NCBI GenBank assembly: GCA_020628645.1
Contig: JAHDES010000033.1
Span: 1 to 64,000, forward strand
Direction of reading: 5' to 3'
Length of the DNA stretch: 64,000 nucleotides
From: Saprospiraceae bacterium
GTDB taxonomy: Bacteria > Bacteroidota > Bacteroidia > Chitinophagales > Saprospiraceae
Shown: positions 55,233-63,766 of the stretch, piece after piece
Layout: each line of letters begins with the position of its first letter
How positions within the stretch are numbered: position 1 is the stretch's first letter
Notes under the pieces: model-generated
Told to the model about the DNA's origin: nothing
Seen by the model: the letters and a program-made list of their open reading frames with translations, nothing else
Database searches by the model: none
Made by a program: the position numbers and the translations under genes

Positions 55233-55491
55233 TTATACCAGAATAATCTGGCACCCTTCTCAATTAAAAAAAACAATTTATGAAATCGGAGGGATTAGAT
55301 ATTGTAAATATACGTAAATATAAACCTTTTATGAAAAGGACACAAACAATTTTACATCAATAACTAGCAGGATATATGTTATTATCTGTTCATATGAACG
55401 CAAATTCTGCATCTCAACTAAAAATAGTGTATATTTGTTCTTTGGTTTTTCCAGATAATCCAAAGAAAATAAAAAACAAAATCTACAGGAC
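55233..55491. promoter_or_regulatory. Divergent promoter region of the kinase/regulator pair
   Basis: A TATATTTG box (TAnnTTTG type) at 55430-55437 lies 55 bp before the response regulator ATG. Near the kinase start is a CCAGA/TCTGG palindrome at 55238-55251. I see no clear LytTR operator repeat. Confidence 0.4.
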
Positions 55492-56199
55492 ATGCAATAT
55501 TTGAAGGTATTGGTGTTAGACGATGATTTGGCTTGTATAGAGTTAATCAAACATTTATTAGTTTCTATAGGAATTGAGAACATTACAACTGCCATCTCGT
55601 TTGATGATGCCACAAAAAAAATCAATATAGAAGAATTTGACCTTTTTCTTCTTGACGTGCAACTCTCTGGATTAAAAAATGGATTTGACCTTGCTAAAGA
55701 AATTACTCAACGGCAAGATGCTATTATTTTTTTCCTCACTTCACATTTTAATTCCGATACTTTTGAGGCAGCAAAACGTTACCAGCCCTATCAATTTTTT
55801 GAAAAATTCCCTTCTGATCTTCAGTTACGACAAGCCATTGAATTAGCCCTTGAGCAACAGAAAAAGAAAACCAGACAAAGACGAGAATTTTTATTTGTCA
55901 AGGTAGGGAAAATCATTAAAAAAATCGCTGTAAATGATATTTTATGGATCGAAGTAGAAGGCCGTCAATCTAGGATTGTCACAAAAAACAATTCATTTTT
56001 GACTTCTGTCCCACTAGTGAAATTATTACCAGATTTGCCTAACGAGAAATATGTCCGAATCCATAAAAGTTTTTTGATTAATTTGGAAAAGGTAGATTCT
56101 ATAAGTTTTCAGCAAAATACCCTCTCTATTGCTGAAAAAACACTCCCTATTGGTCGTAATTTTAAACAACCACTCAAAAAAACAGTGAATGCAATATAA
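55492..56199 (+). CDS. LytTR-family response regulator
   Basis: A 235-aa two-domain regulator. The receiver domain covers residues 1-120: acidic pocket VLVLDDD (residues 7-12), phospho-acceptor Asp55 in LFLLDVQLSG, Thr/Ser position in FFLTSHF, and the Lys in FFEKFPSD. Residues about 135-232 are a LytTR DNA-binding domain (IKKIAVNDILWIEVEGRQSRIVT, VRIHKSFLINLEKVDSI). It should bind DNA when phosphorylated. The partner is probably the divergent TPR histidine kinase, because both are orphan-free and adjacent. A hairpin follows the stop. Confidence 0.93.
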   Translation: MQYLKVLVLDDDLACIELIKHLLVSIGIENITTAISFDDATKKINIEEFDLFLLDVQLSGLKNGFDLAKEITQRQDAIIFFLTSHFNSDTFEAAKRYQPYQFFEKFPSDLQLRQAIELALEQQKKKTRQRREFLFVKVGKIIKKIAVNDILWIEVEGRQSRIVTKNNSFLTSVPLVKLLPDLPNEKYVRIHKSFLINLEKVDSISFQQNTLSIAEKTLPIGRNFKQPLKKTVNAI

Positions 56200-56205
56200 A
56201 ACAGC

Positions 56206-56235
56206 GATGGGATACACTCAAAAGTATACCCCATC
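56206..56235 (+). terminator. Hairpin after the response regulator gene
   Basis: GATGGGATACACT and AGTATACCCCATC pair at 11 of 13 positions around a CAAA loop, directly after the stop codon. The T-run is weak, so termination efficiency is uncertain. Confidence 0.45.
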
Positions 56236-56365
56236 TATAATGAAAAACTGCTAGTTAAATTTATGGACTAGAATTCAATACGGGAACTAAATCTAGTCTA
56301 TTATTGTTCTTGATCTTCACAAGCCAATATCTTTCATCCACTAATTTTACAAAAAATCGAACTCA

Positions 56366-56911
56366 ATGGAATTAATTGAACATTCTAATGATGTGTTTAC
56401 TATTCAAAATTTATGGACACCTGTTACCTGCCGCCAATTTATTGAGAAAAGTGAAAAAGAGGGTTTTGAAAAGGCATTAGTGAATACCGCTAATGGACCA
56501 GTGGAAATGGAAAATTTTAGAAACAATGATCGCTTATTTTGGGAAGATGAAGATCTCGCCCAACAAATTTGGGAGGAAATTGAAGAATTTGTACCCTGCG
56601 ATTTAGGCGAATATCAAGCAATTGGTTTAAACGAACTATTTCGTTTTTATCGTTATGATGTTCAACAACAATTTGATTGGCATTACGACGCCCCTTATCA
56701 ACGAAATCGGAACGAACAGAGTTTTTTCACTTTTATGATTTATCTGAATGACGATTTTGAAGGTGGAGCAACCGCTTTTGAAGGATTTGAAGTGCAACCT
56801 CAAATGGGGGATGGTATCTTCTTTTCTCAAGAGCTAGAACACGCGGGTTTGCCTATTCTTTCTGGACGAAAATATATTTTACGGACGGATATTATGTATT
56901 CGAATTTGTAA
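56366..56911 (+). CDS. 2-oxoglutarate/Fe(II)-dependent oxygenase (prolyl-4-hydroxylase-like)
   Basis: A 181-aa protein with the double-stranded beta-helix metal triad visible: HYD of FDWHYDAPYQ (His-x-Asp), the distal His in SQELEHAGLP, and the 2-oxoglutarate-binding Arg in GRKYILRTDIMY. The FFTFMIYLNDDFEGGATAFEG strand is typical of the P4Hc (PF13640) family. It hydroxylates a protein or small molecule using O2 and 2-oxoglutarate; the target is unknown. It is a single gene with a strong bidirectional terminator downstream, and codon use looks like that of its neighbours. Confidence 0.92.
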   Translation: MELIEHSNDVFTIQNLWTPVTCRQFIEKSEKEGFEKALVNTANGPVEMENFRNNDRLFWEDEDLAQQIWEEIEEFVPCDLGEYQAIGLNELFRFYRYDVQQQFDWHYDAPYQRNRNEQSFFTFMIYLNDDFEGGATAFEGFEVQPQMGDGIFFSQELEHAGLPILSGRKYILRTDIMYSNL

Positions 56912-56934
56912 TTAAAGATAACAATTATAAACAG

Positions 56935-56970
56935 TTAGGCGCAAAGAGATAAAAAATCCTTTGCGCCTAA
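56935..56970. terminator. Bidirectional terminator between oxygenase and RING/TerD-like gene
   Basis: TTAGGCGCAAAG (56935-56946) pairs perfectly with CTTTGCGCCTAA (56959-56970) over 12 bp, in the gap between convergent stop codons. An A-run sits in the loop. Confidence 0.8.
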
Positions 56971-56979
56971 ATTATTGGT

Positions 56980-59247
56980 TTAAACCATCTCTAAATTTGG
57001 TTTGCTATCTACCAACAATTGCGTTACTGCTGCCGATTGACAAGCCCATTTAAAGTCATATACCTCATCCGCTTTTTCAGCTTCATCTACTAATTGTAAG
57101 CCCTGCGCTTCTGCTTTCAATTGTAATAAATGACCAATACTAAATTTACTATTTAGTTTATTTAATAAAGCTTCCACATTTGCCAAGCTCAATTGCTGCA
57201 CCACTTGTCCTCCAAAACTCATTTCCAACCAAATGATCTCGCGCGCTGTAATATCTAATACCCCAAATGCCAATCCTTTCGTTAAACCTTGCGTTATACG
57301 CACCTGATGTTGTACAAAAGAAGGATCATAAGCCACGCCCGATTTTTTGGAAATTTTCATCGGATATTTTGAATTCATCCAACCAACCACCATATTAGGC
57401 GATAAACTTCCGTTGGTGAAGGCATTACAAGTAAAAGACACATATTTTGCCCCCAATTTTTGTAATTGATCGACATTGATATCAATATATTCTGCCGTTC
57501 CCACTTTATTCGGAATGTGTTGAATATCTCCACTATGCTTACAGCCATCAATCGTCAGTTGTGAATAAGAACAAAAATCCGTCTTATCAGTATAAGCTAC
57601 TCGACAACTCAAATCCATATCCAAATGTTGTGCAGGTAAATCATTTCCCCATTGCATGAACAATCGAACACTTGAACCTTCTACAGGAAAACGTGTTCCC
57701 ATCAATGCACTTGGCATATCTTGAATTTGATCCGAACGATCACCAATGGCAATAGGCATTCGATATAAACATTTTTCTATAAAAATGGATTGGTTTTGAT
57801 TCTCTAATTGTGCAAAACGCTTTTTCATTTCATTCAAACAAAAATCTTCTAATTCTTGCTGCATCCCTACTAATTGCTCTGTGGTAAACAACTCCAAAAA
57901 TTTATTTGCAGGAATACGCTTATTCGTTCCGCCCAAGGTTTTTACCGAACGTTGATTATTTGGTTTAAAATAATAAGCTGCATACATGTTTAGCGTTATT
58001 AGTAAACGAGCAGGGATTTGATCAGCTATTTCTGCAAAATGCTTCAAGGTAATCTCTGGCCCAAACCAAAGCATATTTGAAAATAAAGAACGCGCAAAAA
58101 GCCCAGGTCGTTTTTTCAAAATCTTAAAGGTATTATCGGCATCATAACGCAAACGATAGTGATTGATTCGTCCTTGTGTAACGGTATATTTTTGTTGATG
58201 AAAACAATCTAATAAGTTGGCTAAATTTTCAAAGCCTTTCTTTTTACTAAATTCCACCATACGTAAAGCACGAATAAATCGAACCCACATTTCGCGCTTA
58301 GGATGCATAATTTCACACAAAACAGGAGCAGGCTGCGATAACTGATTCAACCAGTTTGCTACCATACGCCCTTCCTTTCGGCTATATTTTAAACGCAGTT
58401 TTTTCTTTGCTTGCAATTTACCAGCAGATGTTCGATCAAAGCTAGAATAGGTATGACTCTTATTTAATAGATTTCGCTTTAAGATAATTTTAGGTGTGAT
58501 GACCTGTAAAAAGCCCGTATGTTGATACCACAAATAGCGTAAAATATCAGCAGGCGTTTTGAAAAAAGTACCTGCTTCTTCTGCTCGATCATTTTTGACT
58601 AAAACTCCAATCACCAACATCAAGGTTTCCTTCATTTCAACTTCTATTCCTTCAGGAAAAGGGAAATGTTTTAATAAAGTCCCTAAACTTACTTGTTGAG
58701 AAGCATCTAGTGCCGTTTTTGATTGCAATAAATCCACAAAATGTTGATTCAATTCCTTTTCTTGCCATAAATCCAAGACGGTTAATTTATTGCCATAACC
58801 GTAATCTTCTAATTTCCAATATTGAAAAGGCGTTCCACAAAAAGGGCAACCATTGTAGCGTTCTAAAGGAAAGGTATCTTTTGGAATTAAATGACCACAT
58901 GGGAGTGTTGTTCCGTTTTTAATGCCCAATAGATTGGAGAAATAAGTAATCAAATGATCCTTGATGGACTCTCCTGTTGGAACATTCCATTCTTTGACCA
59001 AAGGTGTCCAATTTTTACCAACGCCCATGATTTCTTTCAGACTTTCTTGGATGTGCATCTTGACGGCAGGAATACTTGCTTCGATTGCTTCCAACGCTTC
59101 TTGAGAAAAAGCAAAACCCAATTTGCGAGCGTTCGCTACTAAAACGGATGTTCCCTGACTTATTCCAGTAAATTTTGTTGTGATTTGAGCTTTAGGAATG
59201 AAAACGGCTTGTTTCCGTAAACTAACTTTTAGTAATTCTTTGTTCAT
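56980..59247 (-). CDS. RING-like / TerD-like multidomain protein (MXAN_6230/SCO0854-type)
   Basis: A 755-aa protein from the ATG at 59247 (MNKELLKVSLRKQ). An in-frame GTG at 59280 is rejected because it lies inside a palindrome. Residues 115-140 hold a RING-like half zinc site, LPCGHLIP followed by NGCPFCGTPF (C117, H119, C134, C137). The middle (about 190-520) is helix-rich and basic. From about residue 528, a TerD-like beta-sandwich is suggested by RLFMQWGNDLPAQHLDMDLS and GTAEYIDINVDQL, through about residue 680. From memory it matches the MXAN_6230/SCO0854 RING family; I could not check this. It sits in a cluster with RtcB and a HEPN-like gene, suggesting a role in RNA or stress response. 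Mechanism unknown. Confidence 0.75.
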   Translation of the reverse strand: MNKELLKVSLRKQAVFIPKAQITTKFTGISQGTSVLVANARKLGFAFSQEALEAIEASIPAVKMHIQESLKEIMGVGKNWTPLVKEWNVPTGESIKDHLITYFSNLLGIKNGTTLPCGHLIPKDTFPLERYNGCPFCGTPFQYWKLEDYGYGNKLTVLDLWQEKELNQHFVDLLQSKTALDASQQVSLGTLLKHFPFPEGIEVEMKETLMLVIGVLVKNDRAEEAGTFFKTPADILRYLWYQHTGFLQVITPKIILKRNLLNKSHTYSSFDRTSAGKLQAKKKLRLKYSRKEGRMVANWLNQLSQPAPVLCEIMHPKREMWVRFIRALRMVEFSKKKGFENLANLLDCFHQQKYTVTQGRINHYRLRYDADNTFKILKKRPGLFARSLFSNMLWFGPEITLKHFAEIADQIPARLLITLNMYAAYYFKPNNQRSVKTLGGTNKRIPANKFLELFTTEQLVGMQQELEDFCLNEMKKRFAQLENQNQSIFIEKCLYRMPIAIGDRSDQIQDMPSALMGTRFPVEGSSVRLFMQWGNDLPAQHLDMDLSCRVAYTDKTDFCSYSQLTIDGCKHSGDIQHIPNKVGTAEYIDINVDQLQKLGAKYVSFTCNAFTNGSLSPNMVVGWMNSKYPMKISKKSGVAYDPSFVQHQVRITQGLTKGLAFGVLDITAREIIWLEMSFGGQVVQQLSLANVEALLNKLNSKFSIGHLLQLKAEAQGLQLVDEAEKADEVYDFKWACQSAAVTQLLVDSKPNLEMV

Positions 59248-59315
59248 TGGTATAAAATTTAGTGCTATGAATCGTTGCACGACTCCAAGTCGTCCGACGA
59301 TTTAAAAGATAAAAA
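59248..59315. promoter_or_regulatory. Leader of the RING/TerD-like gene with a nested palindrome
   Basis: At 59270-59302, AATCGT-TGC-ACGACT-CCA-AGTCGT-CCG-ACGATT forms a nested stem (two perfect 6-bp blocks around a 3-nt loop). It lies 23 bp before the ATG of the leftward gene. A run of eight A (T on the gene strand) separates it from the first candidate RNA. Confidence 0.5.
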
Positions 59316-59384
59316 AAAGAGGTAATCGCAAACGTGATAACATTGGTTTGAGCAACTCCGAAGTAACGCTTACTTGACCTCTTT
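59316..59384. ncRNA. Candidate structured RNA, copy 1
   Basis: A 69-nt unit closed by AAAGAGGT with ACCTCTTT (8 bp). Inside, AAGTAA-CGC-TTACTT forms a perfect 6-bp hairpin, and ATCGC-AAAC-GTGAT a 5-bp one that contains a G-U pair on the plus strand. It aligns end to end with the unit at 59463-59534 and shares GAAGTAAC-x-CTTA-x-TTGACC. Strand is unresolved: G-U versus A-C pairing favours plus, while a T-run (eight T) directly after the closing stem on the minus strand looks like an intrinsic terminator. Confidence 0.55.
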
Positions 59385-59389
59385 CATTT

Positions 59390-59439
59390 GACTTTTCAAG
59401 TTGGAATAACTTGGAAAGTCTATACGAGAAAGTTTCTCG
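59390..59439. repeat. Palindromes between the two candidate RNAs
   Basis: GACTTTTCAAGTT (59390-59402) pairs with AACTTGGAAAGTC (59408-59420) over 13 positions with one G-T pair. A smaller CGAGA/TCTCG stem follows at 59425-59439. The first closely matches the palindrome at 50741-50779. Confidence 0.6.
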
Positions 59440-59462
59440 AAAAATAATTTAGTAGTTAAAAA

Positions 59463-59534
59463 AACAGCGGTGATGATAAGAGTGAGATTTGTAGTTTATC
59501 AGATACATGAAGTAACCCTTATTTGACCGCTGTT
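59463..59534. ncRNA. Candidate structured RNA, copy 2
   Basis: A 72-nt unit closed by a perfect 9-bp stem, AACAGCGGT with ACCGCTGTT. Compared with copy 1, the stem sequence has changed on both sides together (GAGGT/ACCTC to GCGGT/ACCGC), the mark of a conserved fold. The inner hairpin is AAGTAA-CCC-TTATTT (a G-U pair replaces G-C on plus). An additional TGATAA/TTATCA stem is possible. On the minus strand seven T follow the closing stem. No known RNA family is assigned with confidence. Confidence 0.55.
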
Positions 59535-59578
59535 GTGTTTATTTTAATAAAATTTAGTTAGTTGTGAATTGATTAATT

Positions 59579-60046
59579 TTACCACCCATTATTTTCATTT
59601 GTCCAATCAAATAAAAAGATTAATTGTTCAAGTTCATAAATTGCTTTATGCAGTACTCTATGTTCTTTTGAATAATGATTTTCAGGTATTAATTTATTGT
59701 ATAATACTTTCATCAAAGCGTTATTTGATAGCAATTCATGAGCAATATAATTTCTATAATCTACAATACTTTTTAGTAGATCAATAAAATCAGGTCTTAA
59801 TCCATTTCTCTCCAGTTCGACTTTTATCTTTCCCAAAGTCCATTTATCCATACTTTCAAGTTCATAACCATAGTTTTCTTCTAATAATTTTTTTAATCCA
59901 AATTCTAGAATTTGAGCTAATCCCATGAACATAGCATATTCTTCAAAAAAATTTAGATTCTTATATTTTTCAAGTCTTTGTAAGACATATTCCTTAATTT
60001 GCTCTGAACTCAATTCCTGTTTTTTATTACTAAATTGCTTCATCAA
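59579..60046 (-). CDS. Small all-helical protein with HEPN-type R-x4-H motif
   Basis: A 155-aa protein predicted to be all alpha-helix, with no signal peptide. Near the C-terminal half it reads DYRNYIAHELL, giving Arg98-Asn99-x3-His103. This is the R-[polar]-x3-H signature of HEPN domains, many of which are metal-independent RNases used in toxin-antitoxin and phage defence. The polar residue after Arg (Asn) is as in active members. No formal family could be assigned. It lies 147 bp from the end of rtcB on the same strand, with an 8-copy CCTATGT tract in the spacer. Function as an RNase is inference; it could also be a non-catalytic HEPN. Confidence 0.65.
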   Translation of the reverse strand: MMKQFSNKKQELSSEQIKEYVLQRLEKYKNLNFFEEYAMFMGLAQILEFGLKKLLEENYGYELESMDKWTLGKIKVELERNGLRPDFIDLLKSIVDYRNYIAHELLSNNALMKVLYNKLIPENHYSKEHRVLHKAIYELEQLIFLFDWTNENNGW

Positions 60047-60130
60047 AATGAGATATTTTATTTTATTTAATATTATATTCTTTCAAATATTAAAGATTTA
60101 AGAAGGTTTTTCTATATAAATCATTATAGT

Positions 60131-60188
60131 CCTATGTCCTATGTCCTATGTCCTATGTCCTATGTCCTATGTCCTATGTCCTATGTCC
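60131..60188. repeat. Heptanucleotide tandem repeat, (CCTATGT)8
   Basis: Eight perfect CCTATGT units plus CC lie 5 bp beyond the rtcB stop and 84-142 bp upstream of the HEPN-like ATG, both on the minus strand. A related unrepeated motif (ATGTCCAAAA-TCAT) follows at 60183-60196 and recurs at 63738-63751. Perfect short tandem repeats of this length are prone to slippage. Confidence 0.95.
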
Positions 60189-60193
60189 AAAAA

Positions 60194-61585
<1,392 letters not shown>

Positions 61586-61613
61586 CTAATTACAATACAA
61601 AGATGATAGGCTA

Positions 61614-61634
61614 GTGCGCAATCTTTTTGCGTAC
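61614..61634. promoter_or_regulatory. Palindrome in the rtcB/GH3 divergent spacer
   Basis: GTGCGCAA (61614-61621) faces TTGCGTAC (61627-61634), with one G-T pair, in the 126-bp spacer between the divergent rtcB and GH3 starts. It could be an operator for a local regulator such as the WYL protein at the right edge. Weak evidence. Confidence 0.3.
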
Positions 61635-61690
61635 TTTTTATTATCTTTAAAAAAGTTTTTACAAGCAAACAAAACGAAAACCAATTATTA

Positions 61691-63667
61691 ATGAAACGAG
61701 TACTTAAAATCTTGGGTTATCTCCTTTTGGGGATTCTGCTTCTCCTTTTAATTGCAGGTATTTTCTTTTATTTTAAATGGAATAGCGATTCTAAAGCGAA
61801 TATGGAATTGTTAGGAAAAGAAGCGCCCACCTTGGTAGAAAATGGTCATTCCTATCGCGATCTCAATAAAAATGGAAAATTAGACATCTACGAAGATACA
61901 AGAGCCGCTTTAGAAGATCGTATCAATGATTTAAGTCAGCAAATGACGGTAGAGGAAAAAGCAGGGGCGATGTTTATTACTATGATTGGTATGAATACGG
62001 ATGGTTCACTAAGTGAGTTACCAACTCCTAGCAATCCATTTTCTTTTTTCTTGGAAAGTAATTCTTCTATGGTCGCTAAGAAATTGATGAATCATTTCAA
62101 TATCATTCAATCGACCTCTCCCGAAGCAATGGCAAAATGGAATAACAATATCCAAAAACTAGCCGAACGTACTCGCTTGGGTATTCCTGTAACGATTGCT
62201 ACCGATCCGCGTCATGTGGCTCGTGAAAATGCAGGCGCAACGATTCCTACACCTTTCTTTTCGAAATGGCCTTCGCCTTTGGGTTTTGCGGCAATTGGAG
62301 ATTCTACAATTATTCGCGATTTTGGAGATATTGCGCGTCAAGAATATACTGCTTTGGGGATACGATTGGCGTTGTCACCAATGGCAGATTTGGCGACAGA
62401 ACCGCGTTGGTGTCGTGTGAACGGCACCTTTGGAGAAGATGCAGAATTAAGTGCTAAAATGACCGAAGCTTATGTCTTAGGTTTTCAAGGAGATAGTTTA
62501 AATAAAACGAGTGTGGCTTGTATGACGAAGCATTTTTCAGGTGGTGGTCCTCAAAAAGATGGAGAAGATGCACATTTTCCGTATGGAAAAGATCAAGCGT
62601 ATCCTGGGGATAATTTTGAGTATCACATCATCCCATTTGAAAAAGGAGCTTTCGCGGCGAAGACCGCGCAGATCATGCCGTATTATGGAGTTCCTGTGGG
62701 TCAAACAAATGAAGAAGTTGGTTTTGGGTATAATAAAGAAGTGATAACAGGCTTGCTTCGAGAAAAATATGGATTTGAAGGGGTCGTTTGTACGGATTGG
62801 GGCTTGGTATCAGATAGTCCTGCGAAACCTGCGGCGGCTTTTGGAGTGGAAAATTTATCAGAGGTAGAACGTGCCGCTAAGATTCTAGAAGCAGGTTGTG
62901 ATATGTATGGGGGAGAAGCTTCTCCTGATTGGATTATTGAGTTGGTCAATTCAGGAAAACTTTCTCAAGAACGACTAGATCAATCTATTCGACGCATTTT
63001 AAAAGATAAATTTGTTTTGGGGCTTTTTGATAATCCTTATGTAGAAGAGGATCGTTTCTCTAAATTAGATCACAGTCGTTTTAATGAAAAAGGAAAAATA
63101 GCTCAACAAAAATCTTTGGTTTTATTAAAAAATGAAGATCAAATTTTACCACTAAAAAAAGGAGCAAAATTATTTGTAGAAGGCATCAAGAAAGAAGTAG
63201 CAGAACAATTTTCCACGCTCGTTTCCGATCCCTCAGAAGCAGATTATATCATCTTAAAATTATTAACCCCTTTTGATCCTAGAAGTGAATATCAACTCGA
63301 ACGATTCTTTCATCAAGGACGATTGGATTTTCCCGAAGAAGAGAAAAAGAAGTATTTAGATCTTATTAATACCAAACCCACCATCACGGTAATGAATCTA
63401 GAACGTCCAGCTATTATTCCTGATATCAATGCAGCATCAAAAGCATTAATTGCCGATTTTGATTGTAGTGATGAAGCGATTTTAGAACTTATTTTTGGAC
63501 AATTTCAACCCTCTGGTAAGATGCCATTTGAATTACCTTCTTCCGTAGAAGCTGTAAAAAATCAAAAAGAAGACATGCCGTATGATTCCGAAAATCCATT
63601 GTATGAATTTGGAGCTGGAATGCAAGGGTTTAACAACGAAGTTGAAATAGATGAAATCTTACAATAA
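61691..63667 (+). CDS. Glycoside hydrolase family 3 protein (beta-glucosidase-like), membrane-anchored
   Basis: A 658-aa protein. An N-terminal hydrophobic helix (ILGYLLLGILLLLLIAGIFF) anchors or exports it. The GH3 N-terminal barrel covers residues about 75-440: MTVEEKAGAMF, LGIPVTIATDPRH, LSPMADLATEPRW, ACMTKHFSGGG (Lys-His) and the catalytic nucleophile Asp in GFEGVVCTDWGLV. The C-terminal alpha/beta sandwich follows (SLVLLKNEDQILPLKKG) and ends at PSGKMPFELPSS. Cleaves beta-glucosyl (or related) linkages outside the cytoplasm. A calcium-type loop, DLNKNGKLDIYEDT, precedes the barrel. It has no obvious tie to the RNA genes around it. Confidence 0.93.
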   Translation: MKRVLKILGYLLLGILLLLLIAGIFFYFKWNSDSKANMELLGKEAPTLVENGHSYRDLNKNGKLDIYEDTRAALEDRINDLSQQMTVEEKAGAMFITMIGMNTDGSLSELPTPSNPFSFFLESNSSMVAKKLMNHFNIIQSTSPEAMAKWNNNIQKLAERTRLGIPVTIATDPRHVARENAGATIPTPFFSKWPSPLGFAAIGDSTIIRDFGDIARQEYTALGIRLALSPMADLATEPRWCRVNGTFGEDAELSAKMTEAYVLGFQGDSLNKTSVACMTKHFSGGGPQKDGEDAHFPYGKDQAYPGDNFEYHIIPFEKGAFAAKTAQIMPYYGVPVGQTNEEVGFGYNKEVITGLLREKYGFEGVVCTDWGLVSDSPAKPAAAFGVENLSEVERAAKILEAGCDMYGGEASPDWIIELVNSGKLSQERLDQSIRRILKDKFVLGLFDNPYVEEDRFSKLDHSRFNEKGKIAQQKSLVLLKNEDQILPLKKGAKLFVEGIKKEVAEQFSTLVSDPSEADYIILKLLTPFDPRSEYQLERFFHQGRLDFPEEEKKKYLDLINTKPTITVMNLERPAIIPDINAASKALIADFDCSDEAILELIFGQFQPSGKMPFELPSSVEAVKNQKEDMPYDSENPLYEFGAGMQGFNNEVEIDEILQ

Positions 63668-63737
63668 ATACCTCAATTATACCAAGAAGCAGCAGTTTGA
63701 AAGTAAAATTGATCGTTCAATTAATGTCCTTAGTCTT

Positions 63738-63751
63738 ATGTCCAAAAGTCA
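63738..63751. repeat. Second copy of the ATGTCCAAAA-TCAT spacer motif
   Basis: ATGTCCAAAAGTCAT just before the WYL-gene start resembles ATGTCCAAAAATCAT after the CCTATGT tract (60183-60197). Here the preceding bases, GTCCTTAGTCTT, look like a degenerate remnant of the same tract. Confidence 0.4.
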
Positions 63752-63766
63752 TAAATTCCCAAAATA

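Noticed and set aside
59248-59280. GTG start giving an 11-residue extension of the RING/TerD-like protein.
   Set aside because: The extension is encoded by part of a palindrome and adds nothing recognisable; the ATG at 59247 is better.
59463-59534. Copy 2 of the candidate RNA reads GTGATGA after the 5' stem and TTGA before the 3' stem, like a C/D-box guide RNA.
   Set aside because: C/D RNAs are archaeal/eukaryotic, the D box is off-consensus (TTGA, not CTGA), and copy 1 lacks the C box.
60131-60188. Tandem CCTATGT units considered as a CRISPR-like array.
   Set aside because: The units are contiguous 7-mers with no spacers and there are no cas genes.
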